Counted from the first letter of the stretch, positions 27,436-37,457 are shown. The stretch is DNA of 64,000 bases from Arcanobacterium phocae (GCF_018913465.1 NZ_JABAPM010000002.1:248001-312000), one strand, 5' to 3'. A program made the numbers and translations. Notes: generated by a model not told the origin, from the letters alone.

Positions 27436-27845
27436 TAAAACCACACACTCGTTTCGTGTTCGGCAGATTGTACCGAATCAGATGAATGGATCAGGTTTTC
27501 GATTGAATCAGTTCCGGTATCACAGCCGAAATCACCACGGATTGTTCCGGGGGCTGCTGTTGTTGGGTCGGTTGCTCCACTGAGTGAACGAACGCCTTCG
27601 ATAACACGATAACCGCTGACAAGGGCCGCGATGATCGGACCGGACGTCATATATTCGACGATGCTCGGATAAAATGGTTTGTCAACAAGTTCATGGTAGT
27701 GAGCTGCTAGCTGTTGTTCAGTAGCAGTAAGCATACGCACATCTTCAATTGTGTAACCCTTAGCTTCGATACGAGCCAAGATTTGTCCAACGAGGCCACG
27801 ACGTACGCCGTCGGGCTTAACTAAAATGAGAGTTGTTTGTTTCAT
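27435..27845 (-). CDS. ndk: Nucleoside diphosphate kinase
   Basis: Ndk exchanges gamma phosphates between nucleoside di- and triphosphates through a phospho-histidine. The 136-residue protein has TLILVKPDGVRRGLVGQIL at the start, SGPIIAALVSGYRVIEGVR, and the active site NLIHSSDS with H120. Length is normal. It starts four bases after folC and overlaps dhaL by one base, so folC-ndk-dhaL form one coupled unit downstream of ileS. Confidence 0.97.
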   Translation of the reverse strand: MKQTTLILVKPDGVRRGLVGQILARIEAKGYTIEDVRMLTATEQQLAAHYHELVDKPFYPSIVEYMTSGPIIAALVSGYRVIEGVRSLSGATDPTTAAPGTIRGDFGCDTGTDSIENLIHSSDSVQSAEHETSVWF

Positions 27846-27849
27846 GATG

Positions 27850-29367
27850 CTAGTCTAACTCGATATCCACTGGTCCGGCACCGAGAAGCGCACGCGCTTG
27901 TCCACCAAGCATGATTGAACCGAGAACAGTCACCGAGGCTGGCGCTATCGCGTCTGGGTCAACGGTTTCAGCAATGTCCGCGGCGGTGGCGATAGCATCA
28001 AGCAGTTCGCCTACCACTCGTACTCGATCTTCACCAAAAATATCGGTGGCAATCTCAGTCAAATCATCAATATCCATGGCTCGGTCGCCAGCCATTTCAG
28101 TCACCACAATAGTGTGGAATACTGGCTCCAGCTCAGTAAGAATGCCTTCTACGTCTTTATCAGCCATTGCGCTAAAGACTGCAACTCGTGGCCCGGGGAA
28201 ATATTCTTCGAGACCTTCTCGGGTGACTTTGGCACCAGCCGGATTGTGCGCAGCATCCACAATAATCAGTGGTGACGACTTAACTACTTCGAGCCGACCA
28301 GGCGAGCTTGTTGACATTAACGCGTGTTCAACGATGTCACCAGGAATAGCTGCACCACCAAAAAATGCTTCCACTGCGGTGAGTGCAGCTGCCGCGTTTT
28401 GCGCCTGATAGGCACCTAGCATGGCGAGTGGAATATCTTCGTAAACAGCTGCCGGGGTACGTAACGATATCAGCTGGCCGCCAACGGCAGCTTCATGACT
28501 GATTACCTCGAAATTATCGATCAGGGTTGCGTGTACTCGATGAGCGTGCTCGTATGCCATCGCACGTACTTCTGGATCTTGCGGGGCCAAAATCATGATA
28601 GTTCCGGGCTTGACGATCCCGAGCTTCTCGAATGCAATATCCGTGAGGTCATGCCCTAACCATTTTTCATGGTCGTGTGCGATCGGCATGATCATCGCAA
28701 CGTCAGCATCGATCACGTTGGTGGCATCCCAACGTCCACCCATTCCAACTTCGACGACGGCGACGTCCACGGGTGCCATTGCAAACGCAGAATACGCCAT
28801 CACAGTGAAGACTTCGAAGAAGGACATTCGCGGTCCATCTTGGGCAAGCGACTCGGTGTCCACCATCTCGATAAACGGTGCTACGTCTTCCCATGTTTGG
28901 ACGAAGTCAGTAGCGCTAATCGCCATCCCATCGATAGATATCCGTTCCCGCACAGAGTTCAAGTGTGGCGAGGTAAAGCGCCCGGTACGCAAGCCACGCT
29001 CACGCAACAAGGCTTCCACCATACGCGCAGTTGAGGTTTTTCCATTCGTTCCGGTGATGTGAATAACCCGGAACGAATTTTGCGGATTCCCCATCAGGTC
29101 TAATGCACGCCGAACTCGATCAAGCGAAGGCTGTATCTTATGCTCGGGTGCCCGGGCCACAATGGACAGATAGATTTCTCGTACCCGTTCTTGGAGTTCG
29201 GCGTCTTCTACCCATTGGGCAGTTTCGCGTTCGTCCTCATCTTTAATATCGGAAACGACGCTTGGATCCGGCCCCGCAAACAATGGGGAGGCAAACAAGG
29301 CAGCTAATGCTTCGCCCGTTTCGTCAATCTCGTCCGGCGTCGGAGCCGAATCCATAGCGTCATTCAT
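27850..29367 (-). CDS. folC: Folylpolyglutamate synthase / dihydrofolate synthase
   Basis: FolC ligates glutamate to dihydropteroate and to folates. The 505-residue protein has the Mur-ligase-like ATP loop HITGTNGKTSTARM (about residue 105), GRFTSPHLNSVRERI (folate-binding), VEVGMGGRWDATN and VDAAHNPAGAK. The N-terminus carries about 80 extra acidic residues, which actinobacterial FolC proteins often have. The ATG follows the ileS stop with no gap, so translation should be coupled; ileS-folC-ndk is a conserved actinobacterial order. Confidence 0.96.
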   Translation of the reverse strand: MNDAMDSAPTPDEIDETGEALAALFASPLFAGPDPSVVSDIKDEDERETAQWVEDAELQERVREIYLSIVARAPEHKIQPSLDRVRRALDLMGNPQNSFRVIHITGTNGKTSTARMVEALLRERGLRTGRFTSPHLNSVRERISIDGMAISATDFVQTWEDVAPFIEMVDTESLAQDGPRMSFFEVFTVMAYSAFAMAPVDVAVVEVGMGGRWDATNVIDADVAMIMPIAHDHEKWLGHDLTDIAFEKLGIVKPGTIMILAPQDPEVRAMAYEHAHRVHATLIDNFEVISHEAAVGGQLISLRTPAAVYEDIPLAMLGAYQAQNAAAALTAVEAFFGGAAIPGDIVEHALMSTSSPGRLEVVKSSPLIIVDAAHNPAGAKVTREGLEEYFPGPRVAVFSAMADKDVEGILTELEPVFHTIVVTEMAGDRAMDIDDLTEIATDIFGEDRVRVVGELLDAIATAADIAETVDPDAIAPASVTVLGSIMLGGQARALLGAGPVDIELD

Positions 29368-32300
29368 TTAGTTCACCTTTTCTACCTGAACCGCAAATTC
29401 ACCGGTTAATACTTCTGATTCTACTGCTAATGTTTCAGCGCTAATCATCTCACGATGAGTCTCTACCGCTGCCCGATGCTCTTCGGGAACAGTTAATACT
29501 AGCCGGATGCGGTCTGCCACGTGCAGGTCTTCCGCTTTACGCTGATCCTGGACTGCACGAATCACGTCACGCGCATATCCTTCAGCCTCCAGCTCGTCAT
29601 CCAGGACAGTATCGAGAACAACGAACGCTCCGGAAGCCAAGACCATCGCGACTGAGCCTTCTTCGGCACTGACCGATGTGGTCATTTCGTATTGTTCCGG
29701 AGTTAGCTCAACTGGCGGCTCAATCAGCATCCGAACGCCCGTTTCGGTGCGCTCCCACTGACCGGTCTTAGCAGCCTTGAACAACGCCGAGGTAAACTTA
29801 CGAACCGATGGATCCAGCTCACGTGGAAGCACTGCAAGATCAGTAGATACTTCTAGTCCAGATTCAGCAGCTGACTGGATCTTGACTTCCTTCACGTTGA
29901 CTTCACCCTTGATGAGCTCAGCGTACGGTGCCAAATCGAGATCTGTGACCACGGTCAGTGCCCGCAACGGTTGGCGTACCCGCAACTTGTGAGCCTTTCG
30001 CAAGGAATGAGCGGCCGAAACAACGTCACGCACCTCGTCCATGACGGCTACTAGATCGTCGTCGACTTCCCCAGCCTCTGGATAGTCAGTCAAATGAACA
30101 GACCGACCGCCAGTCAGGCCACGCCAAATTTCTTCGGAGACCAACGGCAGCATCGGTGCCACTACGCGCATCAGCGTTTCGAGCACGGTGTAGAGAGTAT
30201 CGAACGCAGCCTTGTCCTCATTCCAGAACCGATCACGCGAGGTGCGCACATACCAGTTGGTCAGCAAGTCAAGGTAGGCACGTACCGCTTGGGTTGCGGC
30301 TGGGATATCGAGGCCGTCAAGAGACTGGCGAACGTCAGAGACCAACATCGATGTACGAGACAGCAGGTAGCGATCCATCACATCAGTTGGCTCGCTCGTC
30401 AGCCCATGCGAGACGTAACCCTTACCGCCGTCGACCGTTCCGGCGTACAACGCATAGAAATACCAAGTATTCCACAACGGCAAAATCACGTGACGCATAG
30501 CCTCACGGATACCGGCTTCGTCAACGACGAGGTTTCCGCCGCGTAGCACTGGTGAACTCATGAGCATCCAGCGCACCGCGTCCGAGCCGTAGGAGTTAAA
30601 CATCTCCATCGGGTCTGGATAGTTACGGAGCGACTTGGACGCCTTTCGGCCGTCATTACCCAGCACGATACCGTGAGAAATACATGAGGTAAACGCCGGC
30701 TTATCGAACAATGCTGTTGCCAACGCATGCATGACGTAGAACCAGCCACGGGTTTGACCAATGTATTCGACGATGAAATCGCCCGGGTAGTGCGATTCGA
30801 ACCAGTCGTGGTTATCGAATGGATAGTGGACTTGGGCGTACGGCATCGAACCCGAATCGAACCAGACGTCGAGGATGTCAGTGACGCGACGCATGGTGGA
30901 CTTTCCGGTTGGATCGTCTGGGTTTGGCCGGGTTAATTCATCGATGAATGGGCGATGCAGGTTTGGTTCGCCGTCGCGTCCGCGTGGCAACCGGCCAAAG
31001 TCGCGTTCGAGTTCTTCAAACGAGCCGTAGACGTCAATACGCGGATACGTTGGATCATCAGACTTCCATACTGGGATTGGTGTTCCCCAGAAACGGTTAC
31101 GGGAAATCGACCAGTCGCGAGCGCCTTCGAGCCAGTGTCCGAAGATGCCGTCCTTAATGTGCTCAGGCTGCCAGGTGATGTCCTGGTTGAGTTCGACCAT
31201 GCGGTCACGGAACTTGGTGACGGCCACAAACCATGAGGTTACTGGCTTGTAGATCAGTGGTTTACGGCAGCGCCAGCAGTGTGGGTAGGAGTGGACGTAT
31301 GACTTTTCCTGAACCAGCACGGCGCGCACGGATGGGTCACGACGCGCGATTGGACCAGTTGCGTCACGCAGGTCGTTGATGATTGGTCGGTTAGCATCGA
31401 ACACGTGCATTCCGGCGTAGTCGGAGACGACGTCGAAGAATTTTCCGCCAACATCCACGGTTTCGATGACGTTCACGCCAGCTGCGGAGAGGACGAACAT
31501 ATCGTCTTCACCGTATGGTGCGGTGTGGACCAAGCCGGTACCATCTTCAGTGGTGACGTAGTCTGCTAGGCAAATCTTCCAGGCGTTGGGCCCTGGCTTC
31601 TCGGAATCTCGGGTGTAGTAGTCGAAGATTGGTTCATAACGTAGACCTTCGAGGTCACGTCCTTTGACTTCCTTGATGATGCGCGGTTCTTCGCCGAGCT
31701 CTTTGGCGTATGCGCTCAGGCGTTCTTTTCCGATGATGACGTGTTCGCCAGCGAGATCGCCTTCAGTTGGTTCGACGACGACGTAATCGATGTCTGGGCC
31801 AACGGTAATAGCAAGGTTAGATGGCAACGTCCATGGTGTAGTGGTCCAAATTAGTGCAAGCTCGCCTGTTTCCATGCGCAAGCCGACGGTGACTGTCTGA
31901 TCTTGGCGGTCTTGGTAGACGTCGTCGTCCATCTTCAACTCGTGGTTGGACAGCGGGGTCTGATCGTTCCAGCAGTATGGCAACACGCGGTAGCCTTCGT
32001 ACACGAGGCCCTTATCGTAAAGGGACTTGAAGGACCAGATCACGGATTCCATGAAGGTTGGATCGAGGGTCTTGTAACCGCCGTCGAAATTCACCCAGCG
32101 TGCTTGACGGGTGACGTATTCTTTCCACTCCGAGGCGTACTTCATGACCGAGCCACGGCAGGCATCATTGAACTTCTCGATACCGATTTTTTCGATTTCG
32201 GACTTGTCTTCGATTCCGAGGATCCGCTCAGCTTCGAGTTCGGCCGGTAGACCGTGGGTGTCCCAACCGAAAACACGCTCAACGCGGTTGCCGCGCTGGG

Positions 32301-32550
32301 TCTGGTAGCGGGCAACAAGATCCTTGACATATCCGGTGAGCAGGTGGCCGTAGTGTGGCAGACCGTTAGCAAAAGGAGGTCCATCGTAGAAAACGAATTC
32401 GCGACCTTCACGCTGATCAATGGACGCCTGGAAGGTTTCATCTTTTTCCCAGTAGGTAAGAATATCTTCTTCGAGGTGTGGGAAATTCGGTGAAGCCACC
32501 ACATCATCTGTGCGGTGGAGTGGATAACGGCTCGATGTTGGCTCGCCCAT
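29368..32550 (-). CDS. ileS: Isoleucyl-tRNA synthetase (eukaryotic-type)
   Basis: IleS charges tRNA-Ile and edits misactivated valine. I start at ATG 32550 ([16 protein letters not shown]), seven bases after AGGAG, giving 1060 residues, the long form found in actinobacteria such as Mycobacterium. The HIGH-type motif is GLPHYGHLL (about residue 69), the CP1 editing domain is in the middle ([14 protein letters not shown], then [14 protein letters not shown]), and the second signature is [14 protein letters not shown], where the usual KMSKS is KASKS. A long anticodon-binding C-terminal region follows. A T-box leader lies upstream. Confidence 0.97.
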   Translation of the reverse strand: MGEPTSSRYPLHRTDDVVASPNFPHLEEDILTYWEKDETFQASIDQREGREFVFYDGPPFANGLPHYGHLLTGYVKDLVARYQTQRGNRVERVFGWDTHGLPAELEAERILGIEDKSEIEKIGIEKFNDACRGSVMKYASEWKEYVTRQARWVNFDGGYKTLDPTFMESVIWSFKSLYDKGLVYEGYRVLPYCWNDQTPLSNHELKMDDDVYQDRQDQTVTVGLRMETGELALIWTTTPWTLPSNLAITVGPDIDYVVVEPTEGDLAGEHVIIGKERLSAYAKELGEEPRIIKEVKGRDLEGLRYEPIFDYYTRDSEKPGPNAWKICLADYVTTEDGTGLVHTAPYGEDDMFVLSAAGVNVIETVDVGGKFFDVVSDYAGMHVFDANRPIINDLRDATGPIARRDPSVRAVLVQEKSYVHSYPHCWRCRKPLIYKPVTSWFVAVTKFRDRMVELNQDITWQPEHIKDGIFGHWLEGARDWSISRNRFWGTPIPVWKSDDPTYPRIDVYGSFEELERDFGRLPRGRDGEPNLHRPFIDELTRPNPDDPTGKSTMRRVTDILDVWFDSGSMPYAQVHYPFDNHDWFESHYPGDFIVEYIGQTRGWFYVMHALATALFDKPAFTSCISHGIVLGNDGRKASKSLRNYPDPMEMFNSYGSDAVRWMLMSSPVLRGGNLVVDEAGIREAMRHVILPLWNTWYFYALYAGTVDGGKGYVSHGLTSEPTDVMDRYLLSRTSMLVSDVRQSLDGLDIPAATQAVRAYLDLLTNWYVRTSRDRFWNEDKAAFDTLYTVLETLMRVVAPMLPLVSEEIWRGLTGGRSVHLTDYPEAGEVDDDLVAVMDEVRDVVSAAHSLRKAHKLRVRQPLRALTVVTDLDLAPYAELIKGEVNVKEVKIQSAAESGLEVSTDLAVLPRELDPSVRKFTSALFKAAKTGQWERTETGVRMLIEPPVELTPEQYEMTTSVSAEEGSVAMVLASGAFVVLDTVLDDELEAEGYARDVIRAVQDQRKAEDLHVADRIRLVLTVPEEHRAAVETHREMISAETLAVESEVLTGEFAVQVEKVN

Positions 32551-32559
32551 GTAGGAACT

Positions 32560-32800
32560 CCTCATAGTGTTCGGTCAGGCGAGGACGCATAGCCACGTTG
32601 GGGCGTTTGCGCGGTACCACCTCGCTTGCCAAACCTTGTTTTCGCCAATCGAAACAGGTTCGACGGCGGAGCCTAGGCGTGGCCACTCGTTAGGGGCGAT
32701 GACGGACCCATCCGTTCGGTTCTAATAGGCATCGTTGCCGAAGCCGTTCTTCCGAATGCTCCCCGGTGATTGCCGGATCATTGCATCTACCTAGCTTAAT
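32560..32800 (-). promoter_or_regulatory. T-box leader of ileS
   Basis: The minus strand carries the conserved T-box sequence AGGTGGTACCGCG at about 32608-32620, some 60 bases before the ileS start. The flanking GCGAGG and CCTCGC stretches can pair to form the antiterminator/antisequestrator stem. Upstream, a hairpin-rich region from about 32790 includes CCGG-CAATCA-CCGG and further stems, consistent with the short stem I of actinobacterial ileS T-boxes. These sense uncharged tRNA-Ile and in actinobacteria usually act on translation; no T-run terminator follows here, which fits. I could not assign the specifier codon with confidence. Limits are approximate. Confidence 0.88.
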
Positions 32801-32872
32801 CAATGATCTCGGGCATTTCTACAGAACGATACGTGAAATACCTTGCGTGAGATACACCATGTTTTTCCGTCG

Positions 32873-32900
32873 TGCGACACAACACCTCCATTATGTCGCA
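32873..32900. other. Inverted repeat upstream of cydD
   Basis: Seven-base arms TGCGACA/TGTCGCA around a 14-base spacer lie in the gap between the T-box and cydD (32801-33053). It could be an operator for the ABC transporter operon or a weak hairpin. Nothing else coding is seen in that gap. Confidence 0.35.
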
Positions 32901-33053
32901 TAACCATGCTCATGAGATCAGGATTCCCTTACCAAACATTAACTACCTGTCTCTAACCTCCCAAGGAGCTTTAGTCAGCATACCTAGAGTTCAGCACTAA
33001 AGTCAGGCTACCCTTAGTACCGAGATACTGTTGTTACTACTTGGAGAAATACT

Positions 33054-34754
33054 GTGTCAAGATCCCGACGCCGAACATCCGACCCCGCGGTGCAGGTCAT
33101 ATCTGCAGCCGGGAAACGAGGAACTCGCTATACCGCACTTATGCGAATTTTCGTTGAGCTGTGCGTAGCTGCCGCACTTATCGCCACGGCAAACACACTT
33201 GGCCCATACCTTGTTGGGGTACAGCCCTGGACACCATGGTTCATTATCGCGGTAGTCTTTGCGTTAGCCGCCGGAGCCTTCGGCATCCTCGAAGTCACAT
33301 CCGGCATCGCCCAAGCACGAGCCGAAGAAAAACGTATCCGTCATCGGATACTGTCACGAATCTTCACCGCCAAATCGTTACCACAAGACGATTCAGATGC
33401 GTTCTCATCGGCAAAGCTCATTCAGCTGATGACCGACAATGCAGAGCGCCTGACTGATTTCCGTCAGCAATACCTCGGTTCGACTCTCGCCGCGCTATTC
33501 ACCCCGGTTCTGCTAGTCATCTACATAACCATTGGCGTCGATTGGCACCTAGGCCTAGGAATGGCACTATCGATTCCAGTTGTGCCACTTCTTGTTGGCG
33601 GATTTTTACGGCTTTTCCGCGGTGTTTCCGCGCGTTCGCGCGCCGAGCGTGCCAAGCTCACCACCCAATATCTCGACGCGATTCGCAATCTCACTGCGGT
33701 CCGACTTTTCGGAGCCGGATCGCGCCTGGAAACAACACTGCGCGCCCAAGGCGAAAAGAACCGCCGCGCAATCATGAAAATCTTGGCCGGAAACCAGATC
33801 GTCATCATTGTGCTTGACGGCGTCTTCTCACTCGTTTTCGTCTGCTGGTCCGTTCTCCTCATATCCTGGGGTATCGACGCCGGACGCGTCGACGTAACAG
33901 GCGCTGTCAGCACGCTCTTCCTCCTTGTCCTATTCCTCGAACCGCTCAGCCAAGTCGCCGGATTCTTTTATATCGGCATGGGCGGAATCGCGGCACAACG
34001 CGCCATCAAGCGCTACCTGCAATCGCATCCCGAGCCCACCGCCACCCCAGCAATCGGCGAAGCTCCCACCACTGAGACACCAGCTGATAACCACCGCATC
34101 CAGGTATCGAACGTCAGCTACGATTACGGTCGCGGCGAGGTTCTGCATGGAGCCAACGTCGTCGTCGATAACGGCGAAAAAATTGGAATCGTCGGCCCGT
34201 CCGGCGCCGGAAAATCAACGCTACTTGGTCTACTCAAAGGCTCACTGCCACTCCAAGACGGATCCATCGTCATCTCCGGTCAGGAACTGCACCACCTCAC
34301 CCCCGCCAATATCCGCAAACTGGCCGCCTCCGTTTCGCAAACCACATGGCTATTTACCGGAACTATTGCCGACAACCTCCGGCTGGTACGCCAAGACGCC
34401 ACCGAAGAAGACATGTGGAATGCCCTCGAACGCGCCCACGTTGCCCACGACATCCGTCGCATGCCCGACGGTTTACATACTGATGTTGGCGAACGCGGCT
34501 CACGCCTATCGGGCGGCCAAGCCCAACGAATCTCGCTGGCCCGCGCCTTCCTCTCCGGACGCGACATCCTCTTCTTAGACGAACCCACCTCACACGTGGA
34601 TCCAGAATCCGAAACACACATCATTGATGCCATCGCCGATATTGGTTCCGATCTAACAGTTGTTATGGTTACCCATCGCCGTGCACTGCTTCGCATCGCC
34701 AACCAGGTTTACACCGTCACTAACGGCACTGTTTCCCAAGGAGTACGTTCATGA
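33054..34754 (+). CDS. cydD: CydD-like ABC transporter, fused permease and ATPase
   Basis: The 566-residue protein has an N-terminal membrane domain with about six helices (from IFVELCVAAALIATANTLG) and a C-terminal ATPase with Walker A GPSGAGKSTLL, signature RLSGGQAQRISLARAF and Walker B ILFLDEPTSHVD. The N-terminal helix layout and SARSRAERAKLTTQYLDAI resemble CydD, one half of the heterodimeric CydDC exporter of thiols/heme needed for cytochrome bd assembly. Start is GTG 33054 with GGAG eight bases upstream. It overlaps the next gene by four bases (ATGA). No cydAB genes are in view, so the substrate is not proven. Confidence 0.85.
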   Translation: MSRSRRRTSDPAVQVISAAGKRGTRYTALMRIFVELCVAAALIATANTLGPYLVGVQPWTPWFIIAVVFALAAGAFGILEVTSGIAQARAEEKRIRHRILSRIFTAKSLPQDDSDAFSSAKLIQLMTDNAERLTDFRQQYLGSTLAALFTPVLLVIYITIGVDWHLGLGMALSIPVVPLLVGGFLRLFRGVSARSRAERAKLTTQYLDAIRNLTAVRLFGAGSRLETTLRAQGEKNRRAIMKILAGNQIVIIVLDGVFSLVFVCWSVLLISWGIDAGRVDVTGAVSTLFLLVLFLEPLSQVAGFFYIGMGGIAAQRAIKRYLQSHPEPTATPAIGEAPTTETPADNHRIQVSNVSYDYGRGEVLHGANVVVDNGEKIGIVGPSGAGKSTLLGLLKGSLPLQDGSIVISGQELHHLTPANIRKLAASVSQTTWLFTGTIADNLRLVRQDATEEDMWNALERAHVAHDIRRMPDGLHTDVGERGSRLSGGQAQRISLARAFLSGRDILFLDEPTSHVDPESETHIIDAIADIGSDLTVVMVTHRRALLRIANQVYTVTNGTVSQGVRS

Positions 34755-36412
34755 ATCGCACCGCGCCATTAACTCAACCATCGAATCGGGAGCTGCTGCG
34801 ATGGCTCACTGGCATCACTCGGCCAGTTCACACCCCACTCTTGTTCTCCACGTTCTTCCGGTTCCTGAATCTGTCGCTCGACATCGTATTGTTCGCGTGG
34901 GCCGGCTGGACGGTCATGAACGCGCTTGCCGGGCAACCAATCGGGTTCCACCTCGGTGGCATCGTGATCGTGGCAGTTACGAAAGCTCTCGCCTACTACC
35001 TCGAACAGTTCCTTGGACATTTCGTGGCATTCAAGGCGCTGGAGCTACTGCGCGGCTACGCCTTCTCCAAGCTCTGGCCACAAGCCCCAATGATCAGCAC
35101 TCAAACCCGCTCCGGCGATTTGTTGGCATCGCTGACCCGCGACGTGGACCGGATCGAAGTGGTCTATGCGCACACATTCGCGCCCGTAGTTTCGGCGCTC
35201 GTTGTCCCACCGATTTTCTTCCTATCCTTGGGAATGAACATCTCCTGGCTCGTGGTGCTGCCACCAGCTATCTGCTACCTGTTAGCAATGACGCTCGTGC
35301 CGTGGCTAGGAGCACGCGAATCGTTTAGCGCAACCTCCACTCAGCTCGCACATCGCGCCGACCTCGTCTCGCACGTCACTGATTCGGTGTTCGGCGCCGA
35401 GGAAGTTGTTGGTTATGGCCTTGAAGCTGAACGTCTCGACCAGATGAATCATCTTGCTGGCATCGTGACAGCTGACACGCGCCGTCCCGCTCTCTTCCGT
35501 GGATTGCGCCGCGGACTCAACATTTCGCTATCGGCTCTTTCGGTTATCGGCATCGCGTTTGTTGGCTACGCCAGCGGGCTAGAACCAGCGCTCACCGTAG
35601 CACTCGCAGCCGGCGCGTTACGTCTATTTGAAGGCCCGAAAGGCGTGGAGGACGCTATTGGCGCACTCGACGCTTCCTTCGCCTCCGCACGACGGATCTG
35701 GACGATTGCCCACAGCGATTATGGTGTGGCCGACGGCGAACGCGACTTCCCGACGTCGTCCGATGAAGACGCAATGATCGAATGGCGCAACGTCACCTAC
35801 CGTTATCCGCAAACAGCCGATAATAGTGAGGCAGCGTTGAAGGACATCAACGTGAAGGTTCCGCGTGGCTCGCACACAGTTTTCGTGGGTCATTCTGGTT
35901 CTGGAAAGACGACTGCCGCGCAATTGTTGCTGCGTTTCGACGATCCAACTGCTGGCGATATCCTCATCAACGGTGTGCCAGTACGCGATATCCGACTCGA
36001 TGAGCTGCGCTCCCACGTGGTGCTCGTGACCCAAAAGAATCAAATTCTGGACACCACAATTGCGGACAACGTTCGTCTCGGCGCCCCAAACGCCACCGAT
36101 GAGGAAGTCTGGGCAGCCCTAGAAATGGCAGAATTGGCTGACGAAGTGCGTGCCATGCCCGATGGATTAGAAACCCGCACCGGTCAAGATGGCACCCAGC
36201 TTTCTGGCGGGCAGGCGCAGCGACTCGGTTTGGCGCGGGCATTGATTATGCATCCTGATGTGTTGGTTCTTGATGAGTTCTCCGCGAATTTGAACGTTGA
36301 GCTGGACGCGCGAATCCGCGAGCACTTAGCCCAACTGCCGGTCACCATCATAGAAGTCACCCACCGGCTTTCCCATACCGAACAGGCTGACCAGGTAGTG
36401 AGTTTCAACTAA
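34751..36412 (+). CDS. cydC: CydC-like ABC transporter, fused permease and ATPase, with replaced C-terminus
   Basis: This 553-residue partner of the preceding gene has a six-helix membrane domain and an ATPase domain with Walker A GHSGSGKTTAAQLL, signature QLSGGQAQRLGLARAL and Walker B VLVLDEFSANLN. The protein ends QADQVVSFN. A second copy of its last about 138 coding bases lies at 37320-37457 and continues QVYSFDRGEVITPVR, which looks like the original tail. So the present gene ends about nine residues earlier than its likely ancestor, because of the inserted cassette. The lost residues are beyond the H-loop (THR), so activity is probably kept. Confidence 0.88.
   Translation: MNRTAPLTQPSNRELLRWLTGITRPVHTPLLFSTFFRFLNLSLDIVLFAWAGWTVMNALAGQPIGFHLGGIVIVAVTKALAYYLEQFLGHFVAFKALELLRGYAFSKLWPQAPMISTQTRSGDLLASLTRDVDRIEVVYAHTFAPVVSALVVPPIFFLSLGMNISWLVVLPPAICYLLAMTLVPWLGARESFSATSTQLAHRADLVSHVTDSVFGAEEVVGYGLEAERLDQMNHLAGIVTADTRRPALFRGLRRGLNISLSALSVIGIAFVGYASGLEPALTVALAAGALRLFEGPKGVEDAIGALDASFASARRIWTIAHSDYGVADGERDFPTSSDEDAMIEWRNVTYRYPQTADNSEAALKDINVKVPRGSHTVFVGHSGSGKTTAAQLLLRFDDPTAGDILINGVPVRDIRLDELRSHVVLVTQKNQILDTTIADNVRLGAPNATDEEVWAALEMAELADEVRAMPDGLETRTGQDGTQLSGGQAQRLGLARALIMHPDVLVLDEFSANLNVELDARIREHLAQLPVTIIEVTHRLSHTEQADQVVSFN
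36259..36396 (+). repeat. Direct repeat, left copy (3' end of cydC)
   Basis: These 138 bases match 37320-37457 in the same orientation with four mismatches. They encode VLVLDEFSANLNVELDAR and following residues of CydC. Together the copies flank an insertion of about 920 bases. Confidence 0.95.
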
Positions 36413-36418
36413 AGGAAT

Positions 36419-36475
36419 GGTGTGGAGCAGTTCGATCGCTATAGTCAATAATTAGATTCAGAACTGCCCCACCCC
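36419..36475. terminator. Hairpin just after the truncated cydC
   Basis: Fifteen-base arms (36419-36433 and 36461-36475) pair with two mismatches, seven bases after the cydC stop. It may terminate both cydC and the convergent small membrane protein gene. It belongs to the inserted cassette. Confidence 0.5.
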
Positions 36476-36485
36476 TCATCGCTTA

Positions 36486-36752
36486 CTAGACTTGCGGAAA
36501 TTTCTTCCCTAGTTGCGAAGCTAGTAGTTGAACCGCGAGAAACATTAGTGAGACAACTATGAAAGTGAAGAATCTTTCCGGTTTCGTAATAACCAGCAGG
36601 ATAAAGTATTGGGCAAACGTCGAATACCATAACAAGAGGTGACGTTCTCGAGAAATCAGTGGGTTTCGTTGCGCAGTCAATGAAGAATCAGTATAAGAGA
36701 TTCCAGCGGTAGCTAACAGAATTACCACTACTGAAGTAACTATAATCCACAT
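36486..36752 (-). CDS. Small membrane protein in the cydC cassette
   Basis: The 88-residue product starts at ATG 36752 with AGGAG eight bases upstream. It has an N-terminal helix (IIVTSVVVILLATAG) and two more hydrophobic stretches (LLLWYSTFAQYFILLVI and FFTFIVVSLMFLAVQLLA). No family is recognised. It is the only clearly intact gene between the two cydC repeats. Small multi-helix membrane proteins often follow secreted effector genes as immunity proteins, and remnants of a secreted-type protein lie upstream, but an immunity role is only inference. Confidence 0.65.
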   Translation of the reverse strand: MWIIVTSVVVILLATAGISYTDSSLTAQRNPLISRERHLLLWYSTFAQYFILLVITKPERFFTFIVVSLMFLAVQLLASQLGKKFPQV

Positions 36753-36789
36753 TATATGACTCCTAATAAATGGGCACAGGATGCAGTAC

Positions 36790-37014
36790 CTAAGATTTGA
36801 AAATAAGCTTTTTGGTATCAGGGCCTAACGTGGTGAAAAATGCTTTAACTGCAGCGGCGGCAACAATTTTCTCATCGTTCACCCAATCTCTAATGCCTCG
36901 AACACATTCACTCACTCTGTTGATTTTATGCCATGCTTTTAGAGCTAGCGGTGATTTTTGAACAAGATTATAGATTTTTGCTGCAGCAACAGGCACCTTT
37001 GCAAAAACCAACAA
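36790..37014 (-). CDS. Uncertain ORF in the cydC cassette
   Basis: A 74-residue frame (VPVAAAKIYNLVQKSPLALK, ending DTKKLIFKS) with only TTG/GTG starts and no Shine-Dalgarno. It lies directly after the remnant at 37056-37320 in another frame and may be the C-terminal part of the same broken gene. I do not recognise it. It may not be expressed as an independent protein. Confidence 0.35.
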   Translation of the reverse strand: MLVFAKVPVAAAKIYNLVQKSPLALKAWHKINRVSECVRGIRDWVNDEKIVAAAAVKAFFTTLGPDTKKLIFKS

Positions 37015-37055
37015 AGAAACTCGCTATTTCCGCAGTACAAACCGAAGTACGCTCC

Positions 37056-37320
37056 TTACTCAGGATCAGCCGCAATAGGATACACTGCATCAAAGTCAAT
37101 TGCCCAAGGAGCATTCATTGTTGCAATCGTCTTTCCGTAAACCACGTTCGTAAGCAGAAGGCTACCCGTGCTTGTATGTTGCCATTCATAGCCTGACGGG
37201 ATATCGGTTTTTACACTATATCTATCTCCGTTAGAAGGAGATTTGAGCACGGCGACACTCTGAGACCCGTTTGGAGTTATATGTGTAACTGTTGAAATGC
37301 CCGTGGGCGTTTCAATCACT
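37056..37320 (-). pseudogene. Remnant of a secreted actinobacterial protein, 5' truncated at the cydC repeat
   Basis: The minus frame reads VIETPTGISTVTHI, then SVAVLKSPSNGDRYSVKTDI, then MNAPWAIDFDAVYPIAADPE and a stop. The pattern (xAPWAxD...YPVxADP) resembles a common family of secreted actinobacterial proteins, but the segment between APWA and YPIAADP is much shorter than I recall for the family. The 5' end stops exactly where the right cydC repeat begins, so the beginning of the gene was lost at the junction. The open frame that continues leftward into the repeat is antisense cydC and not original protein. Confidence 0.55.
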
Positions 37321-37457
37321 GTGTTGGTTCTTGATGAGTTCTCCGCGAATTTGAATGTTGAGCTGGACGCGCGAATCCGCGAGCACTTAGCCCAACTGCT
37401 GGTCACCATCATAGAAGTCACCCACCGGCTTTCTCACACCGAACAGGCTGACCAGGT
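37320..37457 (+). repeat. Direct repeat, right copy
   Basis: Second copy of the 138-base sequence at 36259-36396. Differences are C/T changes in four positions, after which the left copy diverges (VVSFN against VYSFD). Confidence 0.95.
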
